DNA from: Corynebacterium spheniscorum
GTDB taxonomy: Bacteria; Actinomycetota; Actinomycetes; Mycobacteriales; Mycobacteriaceae
Length of the DNA: 64,000 bases
Assembly: GCF_900113445.1 (NCBI RefSeq)
Contig: NZ_FOPJ01000004.1
Span: 62,001 to 126,000, forward strand
Reading direction: 5' to 3'
Shown here: positions 53,012 to 62,001 of the stretch, piece by piece
Layout of the letters: every line of letters starts with the position of its first letter
Numbering within the stretch: position 1 is the first letter of the stretch
Notes under the pieces: model-generated
Databases searched by the model: none
Seen by the model: the letters and a program-made list of their open reading frames with translations, nothing else
What the model was told of the DNA's origin: nothing
Position numbers and translations under genes: made by a program

Positions 53012-53772
53012 GACGCCAGTGGTTTACGCGCTACGAAAGCGACTGCCTGCAGGTTGTCATCATGTGTTCGGAACTGTTTGCGCATCTCCATGATGCGTTT
53101 ACGCGCAGCTGGGTTACGTGCGACATTAAAGAAGAACTTCGCAGCACCCTTCGGCCCCTCATCGCTAATGATGCGTTTAGGTTCCAAGAGGTGCATCGGG
53201 TTGGTATCGGAGTATTCGATCTCAAACCCTGTCTCTTCCAGCAGCTCACTCCACAGCGGTACGGTCAAAGGACGCGCACCAACCTTGATGGAACGCGAGA
53301 GTGCTTTCGCAATACCCTTCACGAATTCAGGTGAGGCATCATCAGGGCGGATACCCAGCTCATGGATTGCATAGCGTCCCCCGGGAGCAAGCACCCGGAA
53401 GGCCTCTTTCATGATGGTGAGCTTGTCTTCATCGGATTGCATAGACAGCATCGCTTCACCGACCACGAGGTCAGCGGAGGCATCATCGAGGCCGGTTTCT
53501 TTAGCGTCGGCGCATTCCAGCCTGGCTTGCGGGTAGTTCTCGAGAATCTTCATCAACGCGCTCGTACCCTCCGGATTCGGGTCAATCGCTACGTATTCCG
53601 CCGGCTGTTGTTCTAGCAGTATCGAAGCCGTGCGCCCCACACCGGGTCCGAATTCGACAATGCGATCGCCAGCAGCCGGCTTAGCATGCTCAATCAGCCG
53701 CTTAGTGAGCTCAATGCCACCTGGTCGCAATACGCGTTTACCAAGTTTGGCCAGCAACCAGTGGCCTTGCAT
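53008..53772 (-). CDS. Class I SAM-dependent methyltransferase
   Basis: 254 residues from ATG 53772 (alternatives: GTG 53808). Motif I is V-E-F-G-P-G-V-G-R-T (about residue 40), then A-I-D-P-N-P-E acidic loop, D-A-K-E-T-G motif II and L-A-P-G-G-R-Y motif III. The C-terminal region with PMHLLEPKRI and RIMEMRKQF resembles UbiE/small-molecule methyltransferases. It follows the cupin gene by 43 bp and is coupled to the ATPase. Its substrate may be the cargo of the importer, or a metabolite made from it; unknown. Confidence 0.85.
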   Translation of the reverse strand: MQGHWLLAKLGKRVLRPGGIELTKRLIEHAKPAAGDRIVEFGPGVGRTASILLEQQPAEYVAIDPNPEGTSALMKILENYPQARLECADAKETGLDDASADLVVGEAMLSMQSDEDKLTIMKEAFRVLAPGGRYAIHELGIRPDDASPEFVKGIAKALSRSIKVGARPLTVPLWSELLEETGFEIEYSDTNPMHLLEPKRIISDEGPKGAAKFFFNVARNPAARKRIMEMRKQFRTHDDNLQAVAFVARKPLAS

Positions 53773-53815
53773 GCGCTGTTCTTCTGGACCGGAGCGCTGT
53801 CCGCGCACTTGATTT

Positions 53816-54163
53816 TTATTCGTGGTCGTGGTCGCAATCCACCATGACGAGCGCCATGTGGCAGGGCTCATCGGCAACCACCGCGTGCCGCTCATCGGGT
53901 GCCAAATAGATAACATCACCGGGGGAAAGCACATTGGCTTCACCCGCAACAGTGAAGGTCATTTTGCCACTCAGTAGCTGGACCACAACGGCGCGTGGCG
54001 AAGAGTGTTCAGTGAGCTGTTGACCGGCATCCATCGCAAACAACACCACCCGTAACAGCGGATTGTTGACTACCACGCGAGAGGTAGTGGCCTCTTTCGT
54101 GATCGGTAGATCAGCGAGTAATTCGGTTACGGCCAATGATTGATTGAGTAGCGTGCGCGCCAT
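53816..54163 (-). CDS. Cupin domain protein with His/Asp-rich tail
   Basis: 115 residues. A single cupin barrel: E-H-S-S-P-R-A-V-V-V-Q-L-L-S-G (motif 1, near 52-66) and S-P-G-D-V-I-Y-L-A-P-D-E-R-H-A-V (motif 2, near 80-95), ending in M-V-D-C-D-H-D-H-E. The tail and barrel His residues suggest metal binding. AGGAG is 5 bases before ATG 54163. It is first of a five-gene run (cupin, methyltransferase, ATPase, binding protein, permease) behind a palindromic operator. Could be a sensor, a storage protein or a small enzyme. Confidence 0.83.
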   Translation of the reverse strand: MARTLLNQSLAVTELLADLPITKEATTSRVVVNNPLLRVVLFAMDAGQQLTEHSSPRAVVVQLLSGKMTFTVAGEANVLSPGDVIYLAPDERHAVVADEPCHMALVMVDCDHDHE

Positions 54164-54201
54164 CGAAACTCCTCAGATTACGGGTTTATCAGAGGCCTAC
54201 C

Positions 54202-54213
54202 TTATCGTGATAA
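54202..54213. promoter_or_regulatory. Palindromic operator candidate TTATCGTGATAA
   Basis: TTATC-GT-GATAA lies 39 bp upstream of the cupin ATG, flanked by further TTATC (54186) and GATAA (54230) half-words. The position fits a regulator site for the cupin-methyltransferase-ABC operon. No regulator gene is adjacent. Confidence 0.55.
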
Positions 54214-54481
54214 ACATAGGAAAGTGGAGGATAAGTTACGATTGTCACACATAAGGTCCCATTTGCCACGCTCTTAATCCGTCCTGAAGGAAACTATCTT
54301 CGAACCCCTTACCACCGGCTCTCACCGTTCAACCGATGTCCTTCAGATAAAGTCCACTGGCCGGATTAGGGAGTACACAAAGGCCCCCTCAGCTCAATTT
54401 CTTTTGAGAAACGAGTTTTGCTGGACCTACTCAAACTCCACAGGTTGCCGCCGCACCCCAACCAACCGACACCCCGCACCC
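54214..54481. other. Gene-free stretch between cupin promoter and ychF terminator
   Basis: 268 bp with no ORF supported on either strand, mixed composition, and no repeat or RNA motif found. Confidence 0.4.
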
Positions 54482-54532
54482 AAAAGGAAAACCCCGGACC
54501 ATCTGGCACACTTCCCGCCAAACAATCCGGGG
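54482..54532 (-). terminator. Intrinsic terminator after ychF
   Basis: CCCCGGA / TCCGGGG arms with inner TGGC / GCCA pairing; on the minus strand it is followed by TTTTCCTTTT. Confidence 0.75.
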
Positions 54533-54562
54533 CCAAGCTACTGCGCCCCGCACACAGCCTTC

Positions 54563-55648
54563 CTACACGTTGAACTTAAACTCCACTACGTCGCCATCGA
54601 CCATCACATAGTCTTTACCTTCTTGGCGGACCTTGCCCTTGGCACGTGCCTCCGCCATGGAGCCCAAAGCATCCAGGTCCTCAAAGGACACAACCTCAGC
54701 CTTAATAAAGCCACGCTCAAAGTCCGTGTGGATCACCCCAGCGGCCTGCGGTGCCGTCGCACCCTGCGGAATCGTCCAGGCACGAGATTCTTTCGGCCCA
54801 GCGGTCAAATAGGTCTGCAAACCCAAGGTCGCAAACCCCGCCTTAGCCAAAGAGTGCAAGCCCGGCTCATGCTGACCAACTGATTCCAGCAGCTCAGCGG
54901 CCTCCTCCTCATCCAACTCCAAAAGGTCGGCTTCCGTCTTGGCATCCAAGAACACGCAATCCGCCGGTGCTACCAAATCACGCAGCTCCTGCTTGCGCGA
55001 CTCATCGGTGAGCACACCTTCATCGGAGTTAAAGACATAAAGGAAGGGCTTGGCGGTCATCAGGTGCAGCTCGCGCAGCAGCTCTAAATCAATCTCACCC
55101 TTCTTGCTGGCAGAAAAGAGCGTGCGGTCATCTTCTAAAACGGCCTGCGCCTTCTTGGTTTCCGCCACCGCATCGGCAAGTTCCTTATTCTTTCGCGCTT
55201 CCTTTTCCAAGCGCGGCAAGGCCTTCTCAATGGTCTGCAGATCAGCCAAAATCAGCTCAGTATTAATAACCGCAATGTCATTGCTGGGATCAACCTTGCC
55301 ATCAACGTGAATTACATTGTCATCACTAAAGGCACGCACCACTTGGCAAATGGCATCAGCTTCGCGGATATTCGCCAGGAATGCGTTGCCCATGCCTTCG
55401 CCCTGCGAAGCACCCTTCACAATGCCGGCGATATCCACAAAGGACACCGTTGCCGGCAGGATGCGCTCTGATCCGAAGATCTCAGCCAAGCGCTTCAAGC
55501 GCTCATCAGGTAGCTCCACCAGGCCGATATTCGGCTCAATAGTGGCGAAGGGATAGTTCGCCGCCAAGACGTCATTTCGGGTCAAGGCGTTGAACAAAGT
55601 GGACTTGCCTACGTTCGGTAGGCCGACAATTCCAAGAGTTAGGCTCAC
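54563..55648 (-). CDS. ychF: Redox-regulated ATPase YchF (OLA1-like)
   Basis: 361 residues, the usual YchF length. G1 GLPNVGKST at 8-16, G3 DIAGIVKGAS, the altered G4 N-x-x-E (Y-V-F-N-S-D-E) that gives ATP preference, and a C-terminal TGS domain ending E-F-K-F-N-V. It starts at GTG 55648 with AGGA about 10 bases upstream; a TTG at 55666 is the alternative. Binds ribosomes and ATP; linked to stress responses. In M. tuberculosis the same gene (Rv1112) is near ispH and xseA, as here. Confidence 0.95.
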   Translation of the reverse strand: MSLTLGIVGLPNVGKSTLFNALTRNDVLAANYPFATIEPNIGLVELPDERLKRLAEIFGSERILPATVSFVDIAGIVKGASQGEGMGNAFLANIREADAICQVVRAFSDDNVIHVDGKVDPSNDIAVINTELILADLQTIEKALPRLEKEARKNKELADAVAETKKAQAVLEDDRTLFSASKKGEIDLELLRELHLMTAKPFLYVFNSDEGVLTDESRKQELRDLVAPADCVFLDAKTEADLLELDEEEAAELLESVGQHEPGLHSLAKAGFATLGLQTYLTAGPKESRAWTIPQGATAPQAAGVIHTDFERGFIKAEVVSFEDLDALGSMAEARAKGKVRQEGKDYVMVDGDVVEFKFNV

Positions 55649-55822
55649 GATCGACCATCCTAGCAAGCGCCCTACTACCCCCTCCGCGGGGGCGATCCTT
55701 GCCTAAACTCACCTATAGCGTGTTAGATATTCGACATTCCACCGAACGTATGACACATGATTGCTCCCCACCCATAGGAGCATCACGCTTACCGCTGTAC
55801 ATCTCCACATATTGGTTTCAAT

Positions 55823-55856
55823 TTCTTCGAGCACCGCTCGCGGTTCTTCGAGCACC
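55823..55856 (+). repeat. Direct repeat TTCTTCGAGCACC, 21-bp phased, upstream of metP
   Basis: Two identical 13-mers at 55823-55835 and 55844-55856, two helical turns apart, in the 312-bp ychF-metP gap. Possible regulator site. No McbR-type palindrome or S-box seen in the gap. Confidence 0.45.
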
Positions 55857-55960
55857 CCTCCGGCACCACCCCTTCGCCGCAGCTGGGGGCTCACCCGAAA
55901 TCAATCACGCGGAAGCTTTCTTTGACCCCTGTCGATTCACGTCCCTGAAAGGTTCAGCTC

Positions 55961-57610
55961 ATGACTGTTGAGCAACCACAGCGCCGCGAAGTGTTCTCCA
56001 GCCGCTTTGTCTTCCTCATTGCGGCTATCGGCTCCGCCGTGGGCTTGGGCAACATCTGGCGCTTCCCCTACGTCGCCTATGACAACGGTGGTGGCGCATT
56101 CCTCATTCCTTATCTGGTCGCCCTCCTTACCGCCGGCATTCCCCTGCTGTTCCTGGATTATGCGCTGGGTCACCGCTTCCGCGGCTCCGCCCCGCTGACC
56201 TTCCGACGCATCCGCGCTTGGTCTGAACCCGTCGGCTGGATCCAGGTTGGTATCTCCTTCTTCATCACCATCTACTACGCCGCCATTCTCTCCTGGGCAG
56301 CGCTGTACACGGTGAAGTCCTTCCGCAAGGCCTGGGGCGAAGATCCCGGCACCTATTTCTCCTCGGACTTCCTACAAGCTGATACTTCCGTTACCTTCTC
56401 CACCGACTTCGTCGGCCAAATCGCCATTGCCCTCGCACTGGTGTGGATCATCACCATTGTGGTCCTGGCCATGGGCGTGGATAAAGGCATTGGTAAGGCC
56501 TCCCGCATCTTCCTGCCCATCCTGACCATCATGTTCATCATCATGGTCATCCAGGCGCTGCTGCTGCCCGGCGCGGCCATGGGTCTCGACGCCCTCTTCA
56601 CCCCGAACTGGGCTGCCCTTGCTAACCCGACGGTATGGATCGCCGCTTATGGCCAGATCTTCTTCTCGCTCTCGGTCAGCTTCGGCATTATGTTGACCTA
56701 CTCCTCCTACCTCAAGCCACGCACCAACCTCACCGGCACCGGCCTGGTCACCGGTTTCGCTAACTCCTCCTTCGAGGTGCTCGCCGGTATCGGTGTGTTC
56801 TCCGCTTTGGGCTTCATGGCCACCCAGCAGCACACCGAGGTTTCTGAGGTCGCCACTTCCGGCATTGGTCTGGCCTTCATCGCCTTCCCGACCATCATCA
56901 ACCAAATGCCCGGCGGCGCTATCTTCGGTGTGCTCTTCTTCGGTTCGCTCACCCTGGCTGGTTTCACCTCGCTCTTCTCCTTGATGGAGGTCGTGGTCTC
57001 CGCGGTTCGCGATAAGCTCAACCTCCCGCGCCGCGCCACCGCCGTTGGTGTCGGTACCGTCATGGGCCTGATCTCGGTGGCACTATTCTCCACCACCTCC
57101 GGCCTGTCCTCCTTGGACATCATGGATAAGTTCACCAACAATATCGGCATCGTTGCCGTCGCCCTCATCGCGATTATCGTGCTGGACTGGGTGCTGCGCC
57201 GCATGGATGAATTCGCCGCACACCTCAACGCTGTCTCCAGCTTCCGCGTGGGCACTGTCTGGCGCATCGCCGTTGTGAACGTCACCTCCCTGGTGCTGGG
57301 TTTCACCCTCATCCAGGAATTGATCTCCCTGGTCCAAGAACCCTATGGCGACTACAGTCAGCAGCAGATCATGCTCTACGGCTGGGGCGTGCTGGGCGTC
57401 ATCTTGGCAGTTTCCTTCATGCTCACGGTCGTCCCCTGGCGCGGCACCCAGCTGCTCACTGGTCCTCCCGGCTCGGACTTCGGTGTCGACCCCGAGTTCC
57501 GTCGCGTGCTGCGTGAACCACGTCGCCACGCCGATCGTCCGGTTGAGTCCGTGGATCCGCGTCCCGCTGCGCACACCCTGAACAACTCCCAGGAAGGAGA
57601 TAAAGCATGA
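55961..57610 (+). CDS. metP: Methionine/alanine importer MetP (NSS family)
   Basis: 549 residues, about 12 helices, with the neurotransmitter:sodium symporter N-terminus F-L-I-A-A-I-G-S-A-V-G-L-G-N-I-W-R-F-P (sodium sites) and a charged C-terminal tail. In C. glutamicum, MetP with the small subunit MetS imports methionine and alanine with sodium. AAAGG lies 8 bases before ATG 55961. The metS ATG overlaps its stop by 4 bp, so the pair is coupled. Naming follows the two-gene organisation; substrate is by homology. Confidence 0.9.
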   Translation: MTVEQPQRREVFSSRFVFLIAAIGSAVGLGNIWRFPYVAYDNGGGAFLIPYLVALLTAGIPLLFLDYALGHRFRGSAPLTFRRIRAWSEPVGWIQVGISFFITIYYAAILSWAALYTVKSFRKAWGEDPGTYFSSDFLQADTSVTFSTDFVGQIAIALALVWIITIVVLAMGVDKGIGKASRIFLPILTIMFIIMVIQALLLPGAAMGLDALFTPNWAALANPTVWIAAYGQIFFSLSVSFGIMLTYSSYLKPRTNLTGTGLVTGFANSSFEVLAGIGVFSALGFMATQQHTEVSEVATSGIGLAFIAFPTIINQMPGGAIFGVLFFGSLTLAGFTSLFSLMEVVVSAVRDKLNLPRRATAVGVGTVMGLISVALFSTTSGLSSLDIMDKFTNNIGIVAVALIAIIVLDWVLRRMDEFAAHLNAVSSFRVGTVWRIAVVNVTSLVLGFTLIQELISLVQEPYGDYSQQQIMLYGWGVLGVILAVSFMLTVVPWRGTQLLTGPPGSDFGVDPEFRRVLREPRRHADRPVESVDPRPAAHTLNNSQEGDKA

Positions 57611-57801
57611 GCGGCATCGCAATCATGATGATGACCCTGTTCATCGTCATCATTTGGGGTGGCCTCGCCGCTAGCGTCTTCGCGCTTCGCCGCCACCCAG
57701 ATGAAATCTCTGGTGAGTTCGGTGACGCCGAGTACGCCCGCAATGAGCTACTCCTGGAGCAGGAATTAACTGCCCAGCAGCTGGCCAACTCCCAGAACTA
57801 A
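57607..57801 (+). CDS. metS: Small subunit MetS of the MetPS importer
   Basis: 64 residues: one membrane helix (about 3-27, I-A-I-M-M-M-T-L-F-I-V-I-I-W-G-G), then a cytoplasmic amphipathic acidic tail. GGAAGGAG 7 bases upstream is the strongest ribosome site of the region. MetS is needed for MetP activity in C. glutamicum. The size, helix and coupling make the call good. Confidence 0.87.
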   Translation: MSGIAIMMMTLFIVIIWGGLAASVFALRRHPDEISGEFGDAEYARNELLLEQELTAQQLANSQN

Positions 57802-57881
57802 CCTCATAGCTTCACCTTTCCTACACCCCTACCTCGGCGTTTCTCATGTCCTCCGCCGCCGAGGTGGGGGTGTACGGCACA

Positions 57882-59528
57882 ATGAACACCATGAGCGATC
57901 GATCTTCGCGAGATTCCCACAGCACCACCCCCGCCGCCGATTCGGCAGACGGGGGTTCAGCGTGCTCGACTCCCGCAACCCCGCAGTCTTTGGCGAAGAG
58001 CAATGCTCGAGATCGGGTGGCTAAGCAGGACACTTCCGCTGCGGGTAGTGCACCTAAAAAGGTAGACACACGCGCTGCTTTGCAGGCCTCCCCGGAGGCA
58101 GAAGCCGATGCCGACTTCGTTGGCTTGGATCCAGAGGATGATCGCATCGACCGCATAGTCGTCGTCGGTGAAGGGGTCCGCGCCGCCGCTACTTGGGCGG
58201 TTCGCCTACTCATCCTGCTCGCCGTCACAGTGGCGTCCTGGTACGTCATGAAGACCTTTTGGCGCGGCGTACTCCCCGTCCTGCTCTCGCTCATCCTGTG
58301 CACCGTGTTGGTTGCCCCCGTCAGTTGGATGCGCAAGCACCGCATCCCTGCCGGTCTTGCCGCAGCCATTACCCTGCTGTGTTCTTTCGCCGGCATGGGA
58401 ACGCTCATCACCTTCATCGCCCCGGATGTCCTACGCCAATCCCGGATCCTCTACCTCCAGGCCTTTGAAGGCATCCAATCAGCACAGCTGTGGCTCCAAG
58501 GACCACCGCTGAACCTCGACCCAGCTGATCTGGACCGCTGGGTGAATGATGCCGCCAAGTGGCTCCAAGAAAACTCCGGGAAAATCGCCGGCGGCATTTT
58601 CTCCGGCATTGGCTTAGCCACCACCGCTGCTTTCACCTTGATGGTGGTGCTGGTGTTGACCTTCTTCTTCCTCAAAGATGGCCACCGCTTCCTACCCTGG
58701 TTAAGCAATGTGGTGGGGCGGCGTACCGGCTGGCACCTCACCGAGGTCCTCACCCGCGCCTGGACCACCCTTTCTGGTTTCATCCGCGCCCAAGCGCTGG
58801 TCTCCCTTATTGACGCCGTCTTCATTGGCCTCGGCATTAAATTAATCGGCGTTCCCATGGCGCTAGCTCTTTCCGTGCTCACCTTCTTCGCCGGTTTTAT
58901 CCCCATCGTGGGTGCTGTGGTGGCCGGCGCCATCGCCGTCTTCGTGGCCCTAGCCTCCCTTGGTTTAGGCCCCGCACTGCTGACCTTGCTAGTGGTTTTG
59001 GTTGTGCAGCAGCTAGAGGGCAATGTGCTCTCCCCTATCCTGCAATCCAAGGCCATGAACCTTCACCCCGTGATCGTCTTGGTGTCGGTGACTATCGGTG
59101 GTGGTCTCTTCGGGATCATGGGTGCTTTCTTGGCGGTACCTTTTGCTGCCATGGTGGCGGTTGGTTTCCGCTACTTACAGGACATGACCACGCTGCGCAC
59201 CGGTGAGAAAACCAGCCAAGACATCACCTTCAGCACCCCAGAAGGTTTATTGGCTGGCCGCTATGCCGAGGAAGCTGGGCGCCGCCTGCGTGAGTCCATG
59301 CGCGAAGAATTGATCGTGGTCAATGAAGATATTTTGGATCGCGATACCGAGGACTTGGATGCCGAAGCCACACTACGCACCCCGGAACCTAGCCGCGTGG
59401 ATCCCACGGTTACCCCATCAGCTTCGCGTACCGATGCCCCCAGTTCTGCTCAAATCCGCAGTAAGTTGCGTCAAACTCGCTCCACCTTAGGCAAGCGACT
59501 CGTACGCAAATTCGATAAAAAGCGGTAG
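57882..59528 (+). CDS. AI-2E family (PerM/TqsA-type) transporter
   Basis: About 548 residues. A hydrophilic Ser/Ala-rich N-terminus of about 100 residues, then about seven or eight membrane helices with family segments (G-x-x-I-P-I-V-G-A-V-V-A-G near 345; Q-Q-L-E-G-N-V-L-S-P near 380), and a long acidic then basic tail (about 110 residues, ending R-K-F-D-K-K-R). Starts at ATG 57882 or 57891; neither has a clear ribosome site, and ATG 57846 is also in frame. Family members export autoinducer-2 or act as sodium/proton antiporters; unknown here. It is alone on its transcript. Confidence 0.85.
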   Translation: MNTMSDRSSRDSHSTTPAADSADGGSACSTPATPQSLAKSNARDRVAKQDTSAAGSAPKKVDTRAALQASPEAEADADFVGLDPEDDRIDRIVVVGEGVRAAATWAVRLLILLAVTVASWYVMKTFWRGVLPVLLSLILCTVLVAPVSWMRKHRIPAGLAAAITLLCSFAGMGTLITFIAPDVLRQSRILYLQAFEGIQSAQLWLQGPPLNLDPADLDRWVNDAAKWLQENSGKIAGGIFSGIGLATTAAFTLMVVLVLTFFFLKDGHRFLPWLSNVVGRRTGWHLTEVLTRAWTTLSGFIRAQALVSLIDAVFIGLGIKLIGVPMALALSVLTFFAGFIPIVGAVVAGAIAVFVALASLGLGPALLTLLVVLVVQQLEGNVLSPILQSKAMNLHPVIVLVSVTIGGGLFGIMGAFLAVPFAAMVAVGFRYLQDMTTLRTGEKTSQDITFSTPEGLLAGRYAEEAGRRLRESMREELIVVNEDILDRDTEDLDAEATLRTPEPSRVDPTVTPSASRTDAPSSAQIRSKLRQTRSTLGKRLVRKFDKKR

Positions 59529-59571
59529 TTTCGCGAGGGTCTGACCCACCCCATGCGCTTTACTGGGATGC

Positions 59572-60660
59572 ATGGCTATGCAGATCCTCTTCCTTCTCAT
59601 CGGTATCGCACTTGGCGGTGCGCTTGGCTGGTTCGCGGCCAAGGCACAGTCGCCGGCGAAAAACGCTGAGCACCCTGCCCCAACCCCCACACCGGCGGCA
59701 CCGGAGTTGGCGGCGGTGAAGGAAACCTTGGGCGAATTATCCTCTCGCCTGCACACCATGGATCGTGATCGGGCCGGCGCTTATTCTGCCCTGGCTAGCC
59801 AAGTACAAGCGATTACGCGTACCTCCATTATGTTGGGTGATCGCACCGAGAAGCTCCTCCAGGCGCTGAAAAGCCCCCAAACCCGTGGGCGGTGGGGTGA
59901 GATTCAATTAGAGCGCGTGGTGGAACTAGGTGGCATGGTTAAACACTGCGACTTCGATACCCAGGTCTCACGCACCAAAGAAGGTGCCACGGTGCGCCCC
60001 GATATGGTGATCCATCTCAGTGGTGGGCGCCAGATCATTGTGGATGCCAAGGTGCCTTTTAGTTCCTACCTGGATGCGCTTGAAACCCCGGATCCAGAAG
60101 AACATGCCGGTTATTTACGCCGCCATGCGCATCAACTTCGGGCACATGTTATGTCCTTATCCACCAAGGATTACATCAGCGCTTTCGACCCCAGCCCGGA
60201 GTTTGTGGTGCTCTTTGTTCCGGCGGATCCTTTCTTAGATGCCGCGCTAGAAGTGGACCCAGAGCTACTCGAATATGCCTTTAGCCGCGATATTGTGATT
60301 GCCACCCCCACCACATTGTTCGCGTTGCTTCGCACAGTGGCATTGGGCTGGCGCCATGATGATTTGGATAATAAGGCCCGCAGAGTGCAGGAATTAGGTG
60401 CGGAGCTTTATACCCGCCTGAACACCATGGCTACGCACTATGACCGCGTGGGCAAGCAATTAGGCAAAACCGTGGAAGCCTATAACGCCACCTTGGGGAC
60501 TATGGATTCGCGTGTGATGGTTACGGCACGGCGGTTAGCGGAGATCGATATGCCTACCGCACCAACCCGGCGCCCGGTGGAGGTTGATCCGGTGGATGCG
60601 TCGCCGCGGCGACCATTGGCGTTGGATTCTGAGGAGTTGTCCTGGGAAACGTGGCAATAG
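59572..60660 (+). CDS. rmuC: DNA recombination protein RmuC
   Basis: 362 residues. An N-terminal helix (residues 5-22) anchors it, followed by a coiled-coil-like region and the RmuC domain with R-G-R-W-G-E-I-Q-L-E-R-V-V-E-L-G-G-M near 105, V-D-A-K-V-P near 157 and P-A-D-P-F-L near 217. RmuC limits inversions at short inverted repeats, with a nuclease-like fold. ATG 59572 or 59578 are both possible. Its tail is Pro/Arg/Asp-rich. Next to DUF6542, ispH and xseA. Confidence 0.92.
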   Translation: MAMQILFLLIGIALGGALGWFAAKAQSPAKNAEHPAPTPTPAAPELAAVKETLGELSSRLHTMDRDRAGAYSALASQVQAITRTSIMLGDRTEKLLQALKSPQTRGRWGEIQLERVVELGGMVKHCDFDTQVSRTKEGATVRPDMVIHLSGGRQIIVDAKVPFSSYLDALETPDPEEHAGYLRRHAHQLRAHVMSLSTKDYISAFDPSPEFVVLFVPADPFLDAALEVDPELLEYAFSRDIVIATPTTLFALLRTVALGWRHDDLDNKARRVQELGAELYTRLNTMATHYDRVGKQLGKTVEAYNATLGTMDSRVMVTARRLAEIDMPTAPTRRPVEVDPVDASPRRPLALDSEELSWETWQ

Positions 60661-60765
60661 TTCTAGTTCGTTTTAGCCGGACTAGCTGGGGATCAGGCTC
60701 GCCTTAGCTGTCAATCCCGTGGCGATCAACATCTTCTCTGCTTCGCCCAAGTAAGATCAAGCAGC

Positions 60766-61878
60766 GTGTCACACGTGTCCGGTCACCAGAACCCCCGCCC
60801 AGGCGAAGGCGACTACTCGCGCGCGCGCAGGGGCGAAGAAAACGCTAGCTACTCGCCTAGCCGAGCACGCAGCGCCAACCGAACGCCGCGGACACGTCCT
60901 TATACCCCGAGTACGCGCGGTCAAACCGCCAGAGGCTATGACACGCGTAGCCTGCGGGCTGAAGGGCCCACCAGCCCGCAGGGCCGCCAGCCCCAAGAAG
61001 GCGCTCGACCGGAAGGCCCGCTAAGCCCAGGGGGTCGCCGGCCGGTGAGCGGACCACGCCAGCAAGGCACACCGCGCTCGCAAAACACTCCCCGCCAGCA
61101 AGGCACACCGCGCCAGCAGGCTGCTTCACGGCGAGCACATAGCCGGCGGGCAAAGCCACAGCAAGGCTTCCAAGGTTTACCCGTGTGGGCAGGCCCCGCG
61201 ATTATTGCCGCAGCTTTGTTGACTGGGTTATTGATCAGTTTGGGGATGCATGCCTTCGGGTGGCCCTATTTGGTCTGCTTTATTCTCAGCGCGCTGCTGA
61301 CCACACTTTTTGTGCAGGCCCGTGGGCTATTTATCACGGTGAGCTCGGTGCCCATTTTGTTTGGGATTATCACCCCGATTACCGCATGGAGTGTGTCGCG
61401 GGCGATCTCTTTAAATGCTGGGCCACGGTTTTCTACCACCGCGATTATTTCGGCGATCTACCCGATGGTGCAGCACTTCCCGGTGCTATGTGGCACCACC
61501 ATTGCTTGTGTGGTGCTAGCGATCCTGCGGTTATGGCTGCTTAAGCGCCAACAGAAGCTCAAGGAGAAGGCACTGCTGGAGGCCCGCCGCCGCGATCAGG
61601 CAGCCGAACGTCGCAACCTGGAGACCGCTGGGCGGGCTCGCCGCGCTGTGGAAGGGGCCCCCAATGAGCTGAGCGTGGAAGAGCTGGTGCGGCGTAATCG
61701 CGAAGCTCGCGAAAGGGCACGCAGCACCACCAGAGTGTCCTATGTGGATCGCGCTTTAAGCCCGGATTCGGATTTGCGGGCAGCGCGCGCGGAACGTACC
61801 CAGCGCTATGGGCGTCGCTATCAAGAACAGGCTCATCCGCGGCGCCGCAGCTTAGGCGACGATCTTTATCAGGGCTAA
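60766..61878 (+). CDS. DUF6542-type membrane protein with disordered N-terminus
   Basis: 370 residues from GTG 60766. First 145 residues are disordered, rich in Arg/Gln/Pro/Gly, with repeats such as RQQGTPR encoded by CCAGCAAGGCACACCGCG twice (61069, 61095). Then about four membrane helices (150-245) and an Arg/Glu-rich coiled tail. M. tuberculosis has a DUF6542 gene (Rv1111c) next to lytB2 and ychF. Function unknown. A repeat copy follows before ispH. Confidence 0.8.
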   Translation: MSHVSGHQNPRPGEGDYSRARRGEENASYSPSRARSANRTPRTRPYTPSTRGQTARGYDTRSLRAEGPTSPQGRQPQEGARPEGPLSPGGRRPVSGPRQQGTPRSQNTPRQQGTPRQQAASRRAHSRRAKPQQGFQGLPVWAGPAIIAAALLTGLLISLGMHAFGWPYLVCFILSALLTTLFVQARGLFITVSSVPILFGIITPITAWSVSRAISLNAGPRFSTTAIISAIYPMVQHFPVLCGTTIACVVLAILRLWLLKRQQKLKEKALLEARRRDQAAERRNLETAGRARRAVEGAPNELSVEELVRRNREARERARSTTRVSYVDRALSPDSDLRAARAERTQRYGRRYQEQAHPRRRSLGDDLYQG

Positions 61879-61902
61879 AACTCGCGCCTAAAAAATTTTC
61901 CA

Positions 61903-61978
61903 GGTGCGGCAAAGCCCAAGCACGAACCCACCCGGCAGCATCTGTGGCAGACGTGTGCGGGAGGGTCTCGGGGAAAGC
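61903..61978 (+). repeat. Intergenic 76-bp repeat family, copy C (76 bp)
   Basis: GGTGCGGCA at 61903-61911 and GGTCTCGGGGAAAGC at 61964-61978, in the convergent gap between DUF6542 and ispH. The preceding GCGCCTAAAAAATTTTCCAGGTGC (split by the repeat start) could form a hairpin. Confidence 0.75.
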
Positions 61979-62001
61979 AGAAAACTCTAGGTGCGGGAAC
62001 T

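Noticed and set aside
60766..61160. Short repeats in the DUF6542 N-terminus as a mobile element
   Set aside because: They are in-frame, low-complexity coding repeats typical of disordered Arg/Gln/Pro-rich regions.
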